Below, one piece after another: positions 7,372-11,475 of a DNA stretch of 11,475 nucleotides. The notes under the pieces are model-generated. The model ran no database searches. It was not told where the DNA came from and saw only the letters and a list, made by a program, of their open reading frames with translations. The DNA comes from Candidatus Competibacteraceae bacterium (GTDB lineage Bacteria > Pseudomonadota > Gammaproteobacteria > Competibacterales > Competibacteraceae), in the NCBI GenBank assembly GCA_007120095.1, contig SKOM01000036.1:1-11475 (forward strand). The letters are read 5' to 3'. Positions within the stretch are counted from its first letter, which is position 1, and the number at the start of each line of letters is the position of its first letter. Made by a program: the position numbers and the translations under genes.

Positions 7372-7646
7372 TCGCCATCATCGGACGATGAAGCTCGACG
7401 GTGGCTTTTAAGCGTATGCGAAAAATCGTGCAACAGTACGGCCAAGGGGCGCCACTGCAAATCCAGGCAACGGCGTGCAGCGTCTGCCGCCGCTGTTGTA
7501 TTCCCCAGCAATAACTGGCGTGCGGCATAACGTTCCCAGCGCTCCGCTTGGGCTTCTATTTCGATAAGCTGGCTGAGTGCCATGCCGCAGCGGTGACATT
7601 CACTGCCCCCGCGGTAACGAGCGCGACAGTTTGGACAGCGTTCCAT
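7365..7646 (-). CDS. Small zinc-ribbon protein, last gene of the Hsp70 operon
   Basis: This 93-residue protein has no recognised name. Its amino end carries two CxxC knuckles (CPNC at 4-7 and CHRC at 17-20), the pattern of a rubredoxin-like or zinc-ribbon fold. After it comes an alanine-rich helical stretch (about 25-75, AERWERYAARQLLLGN...AADAARRCLDL) that resembles a single TPR-like helical hairpin. The tail is short and charged (SSSDDGEG). Its start codon overlaps the Hsp70 stop by one base (TGATG), so translation is probably coupled to the chaperone. The arrangement suggests an accessory or client-binding partner, since DnaJ itself uses CxxC zinc domains to bind substrates; that comparison is inference only. 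Confidence 0.8.
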   Translation of the reverse strand: MERCPNCRARYRGGSECHRCGMALSQLIEIEAQAERWERYAARQLLLGNTTAAADAARRCLDLQWRPLAVLLHDFSHTLKSHRRASSSDDGEG

Positions 7647-9406
7647 CAGCTCTCTAGGTAATACAGAATGTCAGCCAAAGTGTCCATGTCATCAGCCACA
7701 GTGCTCGTATCGCTTGTGGCTAAGGCATCACGTATGGATTCAATGAGATCGATCATTTCTTCCCGATCTTCAGGCGTCGCTTGATCCAGCAAGCGTTCCG
7801 CCTTTGCCACTAAATCACGCGCCTGTTGCTGACTATCGGCTGATCCAGAAGCGGTACCACCATCATCATAATCAACGTCTTCTTGGTCAAACAAGGCTCC
7901 AATGCGGCTGCGTGCACTGTCTAATTCAGCACGATCATAACGGCGCAGAGCGTTATCGATAGTAATCGACGCTTCCAAGCCGGTGCTTTTTTCCACAGCG
8001 GAGACATTTAACACCCCGTTCAAATCTAAACTCAGCCGCGTAATAATTTCATTACCTGCCGGGACATTACTGAGACCTTCAATGTTAAAACTGCCAATCC
8101 GCGTATTATGACGCGCATCTATCGCCTCACCTTGAAAAATCTCTACATCGACGGCCTTTTGACCATCATGCAGGGTGTAAAACACTTCGCTTTTAGTTGT
8201 CGGTATCGGGGTGTTTTTATGAATGATGGGTACAAAATAATGGATCGAGGGCAGGCCATCGATTTCACCCATGGCACTGGTGCCAAAGGTATAAGGGGTG
8301 ATATCGACCAGCACGGCGGACACTTCTTGACCGGCAATCATGGCCGCCTGAATCGCTGCCCCCATCGCCACGCACAGATCCGGATTCACCTCACCACGCG
8401 GCTGGCGCTTAAATTCCTGCTCCAGACGTTCACTGACCAAAGGTGTTCGGGTACTACCGCCCACCAATAGCACCTCATCAATGTCCGCCACAGTCAGTTG
8501 CGCTCCTTTAAGCGCGGTATGCACGGCCTCCAGCGTCTCATTAATGTAGGCTTCGATCATGCCCTCGTAATCGGCTCGCGCGATTTCCAGCGACAAATGC
8601 ACCGGCTGCCCGTCATGCTCCAATAAATATTCTTCCTCAATCGTGAAAAATGGCTGATCAGACAGTGCAATTTTAGCGGTTTCTGCCGCACGGGTGATGC
8701 GCGCCATGGCTTGACGCGAGCTGTGGGCATCGACTTTTTGGGTGGTGTGTAAATGCCGCACCAGGTGATCGACTAACTTCTGATCAAAGTCGTCGCCACC
8801 CAGATGATTATTACCGTGGCTCCCTAAGACCTCGACCACCTGATCTTGAATGCGCACCACAGAGACATCAAATGTGCCCCCGCCTAAATCATAAACCAGT
8901 ATATTTTTACTGCCATGCTGATCGGCTTCATAAGCTAAAGCGGCGGCAGTGGGTTCATTGATAATCCGCACCACTTCGAGACCGGCAATTTCACCCGCCT
9001 CACGGGTCGCTTGACGCTGGGCATCATTGAAATAAGCAGGCACCGTGATCACCGCCTTGCTCAGCGCTTGACCTAAATGCTTTTCAGCGATGGCTTTGAG
9101 CCGCTTGAGAATAATGGCAGAGATATCCTGCGGCGTATAGCTCTGACCCGCCATTTCGATCGAGTCATCAGTCCCCATGCGGCGTTTAATCGATCTCACA
9201 CTGCGTTCAGGGTATAACGGGTATTGATTTTTGGCCGCCTCACCCACCAGCAGGCTCCCATCATCGGCCACTCCGACAAAGGACGGTAAGATGATGTGAC
9301 CTCGGTCATCAGGGATCACCGTGACTTTGCCATCTTGGAATACAGCCACTTCGGAATTGGTGGTACCGAGGTCGATACCAATAATGATGTCTTGGGAATT
9401 ACTCAT
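7646..9406 (-). CDS. Hsp70-family chaperone with short lid (DnaK/HscC-like)
   Basis: A 586-residue cytoplasmic ATP-driven chaperone. The nucleotide-binding domain is intact: phosphate loop IGIDLGTTNSEVAV (9-22), INEPTAAALAY (149-159), DLGGGTFDVSVV (173-184) and LLVGGSTRTPLV (313-324). The interdomain linker is AVLVDI (364-369) instead of the DnaK VLLLDV type. The substrate-binding beta domain follows (about 370-485), with an insertion around DGLPSIHYFVPIIHKNT relative to E. coli DnaK. The helical lid is short (about 490-586), ends in YYLES and lacks the DnaK tail, making the protein about 50 residues shorter than DnaK. It overlaps the GrpE-like gene by 8 bases. It resembles HscC in size but its sequence looks different from E. 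coli HscC as I recall it, so I give no symbol. Confidence 0.93.
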   Translation of the reverse strand: MSNSQDIIIGIDLGTTNSEVAVFQDGKVTVIPDDRGHIILPSFVGVADDGSLLVGEAAKNQYPLYPERSVRSIKRRMGTDDSIEMAGQSYTPQDISAIILKRLKAIAEKHLGQALSKAVITVPAYFNDAQRQATREAGEIAGLEVVRIINEPTAAALAYEADQHGSKNILVYDLGGGTFDVSVVRIQDQVVEVLGSHGNNHLGGDDFDQKLVDHLVRHLHTTQKVDAHSSRQAMARITRAAETAKIALSDQPFFTIEEEYLLEHDGQPVHLSLEIARADYEGMIEAYINETLEAVHTALKGAQLTVADIDEVLLVGGSTRTPLVSERLEQEFKRQPRGEVNPDLCVAMGAAIQAAMIAGQEVSAVLVDITPYTFGTSAMGEIDGLPSIHYFVPIIHKNTPIPTTKSEVFYTLHDGQKAVDVEIFQGEAIDARHNTRIGSFNIEGLSNVPAGNEIITRLSLDLNGVLNVSAVEKSTGLEASITIDNALRRYDRAELDSARSRIGALFDQEDVDYDDGGTASGSADSQQQARDLVAKAERLLDQATPEDREEMIDLIESIRDALATSDTSTVADDMDTLADILYYLES

Positions 9407-10058
9407 GAATGGATTCTCGCTTATTAACTTTCACGTCGCTGGGGCGTAGCAACTCATCGTCCCAGAAAAAACCTTTACGCAGTTCGCTTGTAACCACACC
9501 TGAAGGCCGATCAGGTTGAAATTCCACCTCAACCACCTTCATAATGTGAGGATCCAGCGGCTGATTCACAGCTTCTACAGGGCGAACATGATACGCCTCT
9601 AAAATTCGATCCAAACGCCGCATACTCATTGTTTGACCTTCTCGCAAAGCATCCAGTAAACGCTTGTGACGATACCGGACACGTTCCAGCAGATTACGCG
9701 GCTGCACAGTTGCCGAACGCAATGCGGCCTCCAGACGATCACGCAGATCGAGTAATTCCAGCAGCAAGGGGCGTAGGGTTTCCCGACTGAGCGTATGCTG
9801 AGCAGCACGTAATTGATCAAGTTCACGCACTAAGGCGCGATTATCAGCCTCTAAGGTCGCAAATACCGACTTAAACTGCTCCAATACCTCTTTCACCTGA
9901 CGACTTTCCCGCTTGACCTCCGCTTTGAGTCCGGCCAGTTCAGCAAACACGGACAGGGCATCGTCTTCCGGCGGTGGAAGCTCACTGATTTCGTCTAAAT
10001 AGTTACGAAACCGTTCAACCAGTTCCTGCTTAGTCGATTCATCCATGCGGTCAATCAT
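9399..10058 (-). CDS. GrpE-like nucleotide exchange factor of the Hsp70 operon
   Basis: This 219-residue protein should release ADP from its partner Hsp70. Residues about 36-112 form a long heptad-rich coiled coil (AELAGLKAEVKRESRQVKEV onward), like the GrpE dimer stalk. The carboxyl domain (about 155-212) has the GrpE beta-domain pattern: VEAVNQPLDPHIMKVVEVE, then GVVTSELRKGFFW and LLRPSDVKVNK, matching the family G-x-FDP-x-H-x-AV and GY...LRPA-V elements with changes. I chose ATG 10058 because it overlaps the upstream stop as ATGA; an ATG four codons later and a longer reading from 10157 are less likely. It is diverged enough from housekeeping GrpE that I leave the symbol empty. Its tail overlaps the Hsp70 start by 8 bases. 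Confidence 0.88.
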   Translation of the reverse strand: MIDRMDESTKQELVERFRNYLDEISELPPPEDDALSVFAELAGLKAEVKRESRQVKEVLEQFKSVFATLEADNRALVRELDQLRAAQHTLSRETLRPLLLELLDLRDRLEAALRSATVQPRNLLERVRYRHKRLLDALREGQTMSMRRLDRILEAYHVRPVEAVNQPLDPHIMKVVEVEFQPDRPSGVVTSELRKGFFWDDELLRPSDVKVNKRESIHE

Positions 10059-10372
10059 ACAGAGCGGTTCAGGCTGGAGCGTAAGGCGTCCTGCAACTGG
10101 CTTAATGTGGGACGGGCGGCTACCAAGGGTTGGGTGGTGTGATCCACATCGTCGCACAATAATTGACTGAGCGTCGGTTGCTCCACATTAAACAGCCGGT
10201 AACGCAGGCGATCACGTTGCGTGCGCAGCGTTTCGAAAGCGGTCCGAATCGCCTGAAAACGTTGCGGATCACGATCTGGCGGATAGGCGCGCACTTGGTG
10301 TAGATACGCCTTGTGTACGGTGGCGTCATCGGCGGTTTCAGGGATACCTAATACCGCAAATGGATTACTCAT
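10055..10372 (-). CDS. Small J-domain-like protein with PPD in place of HPD
   Basis: A 105-residue protein whose first 60 residues follow the J-domain plan: NPFAVLGIPETADDATVHKAY (helices I-II), then AYPPDRDPQRFQAIRTAFETL (loop and helix III). The invariant HPD tripeptide that triggers Hsp70 ATP hydrolysis reads PPD (residues 31-33), with histidine replaced by proline. The remaining 45 residues contain two copies of PTLSQL (66-71 and 88-93). No zinc domain or G/F region is present. The gene starts one base inside the upstream stop (TGATG) and ends in ATGA with the GrpE-like gene, so it is tightly coupled to both. It probably docks with the Hsp70 of this operon, but whether it stimulates ATPase activity is open. 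Confidence 0.85.
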   Translation of the reverse strand: MSNPFAVLGIPETADDATVHKAYLHQVRAYPPDRDPQRFQAIRTAFETLRTQRDRLRYRLFNVEQPTLSQLLCDDVDHTTQPLVAARPTLSQLQDALRSSLNRSV

Positions 10373-11475
10373 CAGTCTTTTTCTCCAAAATCGGGTCCCA
10401 ATGGTAGAGGCAAGGGGGGCAAACCTTGCGCTTGGAGTTGATCATTCAGAACATCGATTGCTTTTTTAGGATCATCTGTGTCTAATTCATTCATAAGATC
10501 TTCTATCTTATTCATAAATTGCACAAATTCCCTTGGTATACCCGGCGGCAACCCGAAACCAGTATCGAGGAACTCTTCAATCATCGCGACTGTAGACAAA
10601 TCTTTACACTCCAGAGCGCTTTCCAAGGCATGATCTAATGCCAACTGATCGGCTGAAGTGGTCAGCCTAAATTGCCCGCGGCTGCGAGCAAAGACATCGT
10701 AGTACACAAAACGGGGCGGTTCACTGAAACGCTGTCGGGCCACTGAGGCATAGTCGGCCAGCGTCTCATAGGCGGGTACCGCATGGAATGCATCACAGAT
10801 GGCTGTCAATTGTGATTCGGAAAAGCTTAATTGCGCCGCAGCAGTTTGCAAAGGCCGCCGCAGGGACTGCAACACCTGATCTAGCCCCTTAACTTGACTC
10901 TCTAGATAGCGATGTACCCATGCAACCAGTCGCATCACCTCTTCAATGGAGGCCGCCGGTGTACGCGGTTGCGCCTGCTGTACATGACGATCCAAGCTTC
11001 GCGGGGCGACGGCTAAGCACCGACCCTCGACGCGGCAGATAAAACGCGCCAATAAACCGCCGCCAAGCAATGACATACCCTGCTGCAACGCGTCTGTTGC
11101 CCGCGCATCATCACCTTGATGGATACGCACCAACCCTTGAACCAGACAAGCCAAGCCTTGCTCAGGCGCTTCTTGGGCGTAGTTGAGCGCTGCGGCCAGT
11201 TCGCGCTCGACCAAGTCATAGCGTTGGCTTTTGACCCGCTTACGGGCATGACCTAAATGACAATCGACGAGCAAACGTCTGGCGCTCGCATTAATCGGAT
11301 CACGTCGCAATAATGTGTTGGCAAAACCCGCCGCTTTCTTGAAGGCTTGACGACGATAGGCCGCTTTGGCAGCCGACATCAGTATCTCCGCATCTTCGGG
11401 AAACTGCTGCACCGCTTGTTCAATCCAGTAATCTTGAGACTTACTGTTCTTATCGTGTGCCGCGATGTCAATTAA
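10372..11475 (-). CDS. TPR-like helical-repeat protein of the Hsp70 operon (5' end outside window)
   Basis: The reading frame is open from the stop at 10372 to the right edge; a GTG at 11412 is a possible but unlikely start, because 21 further in-frame codons upstream (ending in DYWIEQA before it) continue the helical-repeat pattern. The visible part is at least 367 residues. Its first third has TPR-like helix pairs (AYRRQAFKKAAGFANTLLRRDP; YDLVERELAAALNYAQEAPEQG; ACLVQGLVRIHQGDDARATDAL). The middle is helical without a clear family. The carboxyl end is proline-rich (GLPPLPLPLGPDFGEKD). I do not recognise a named family. Heading an operon with J-like, GrpE-like and Hsp70 genes suggests it recruits clients or anchors the chaperone, as TPR proteins often do; that role is inferred. 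Confidence 0.8.
   Translation of the reverse strand, partial: LIDIAAHDKNSKSQDYWIEQAVQQFPEDAEILMSAAKAAYRRQAFKKAAGFANTLLRRDPINASARRLLVDCHLGHARKRVKSQRYDLVERELAAALNYAQEAPEQGLACLVQGLVRIHQGDDARATDALQQGMSLLGGGLLARFICRVEGRCLAVAPRSLDRHVQQAQPRTPAASIEEVMRLVAWVHRYLESQVKGLDQVLQSLRRPLQTAAAQLSFSESQLTAICDAFHAVPAYETLADYASVARQRFSEPPRFVYYDVFARSRGQFRLTTSADQLALDHALESALECKDLSTVAMIEEFLDTGFGLPPGIPREFVQFMNKIEDLMNELDTDDPKKAIDVLNDQLQAQGLPPLPLPLGPDFGEKD

Noticed and set aside
8108..8470. Plus-strand frame of 120 codons opposite the Hsp70
   Set aside because: It is antisense to the conserved substrate-binding domain and shows no family features or ribosome site.
7646..9406. Naming the Hsp70 hscC or dnaK
   Set aside because: Length suggests HscC but the linker, insertion and partners differ, and it is too short for DnaK; no symbol can be defended.

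Overview
The window looks like an ordinary chromosomal stretch of a gammaproteobacterium. The best clue is the dksA-gluQ pair on the minus strand: a DksA with intact DPTDRA and four-cysteine zinc finger, followed by glutamyl-Q tRNA(Asp) synthetase, an arrangement well known in that class. The genus cannot be told from the sequence. I see no mobile element, CRISPR array or RNA gene, and codon use looks even throughout.

Layout: (1) 1-603, plus strand, is the C-terminal third or less of the RNA-binding protein Tex, cut by the window edge. (2) 608-1993, minus strand, holds dksA then gluQ, convergent with tex. (3) 1994-2186 is a divergent regulatory region between dksA and the next block. (4) 2187-7337, plus strand, is a TRAP uptake operon of the TAXI type: two tandem paralogous periplasmic binding proteins (about 55% identical by hand count, no gaps), one large fused DctQ-DctM permease with a DUF3394/PDZ-like tail, and a UspA-family protein. 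(5) 7365-11475, minus strand, is a tightly overlapping five-gene chaperone operon, transcribed right to left: a TPR-like protein (running off the right edge), a short J-domain-like protein, a GrpE-like protein, a short-lidded Hsp70 and a zinc-ribbon mini-protein.

How the genes work together: the TAXI proteins should capture a solute, probably a carboxylate or similar small organic anion, in the periplasm and hand it to the single permease, which is driven by an ion gradient. The UspA-like protein may sense ATP and tune the transporter, as reported for TeaD next to the TeaABC TRAP system. The chaperone operon encodes its own Hsp70, J-like partner and nucleotide exchange factor, plus two accessory proteins that could supply clients, so it looks like a dedicated machine separate from the housekeeping DnaK-DnaJ-GrpE set.

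The most interesting points are the J-like protein whose HPD signature reads PPD, the accessory TPR and zinc-ribbon partners of this Hsp70, the duplicated TAXI receptors feeding one permease with a strong hairpin between their genes, and the periplasmic PDZ-like tail on the permease.
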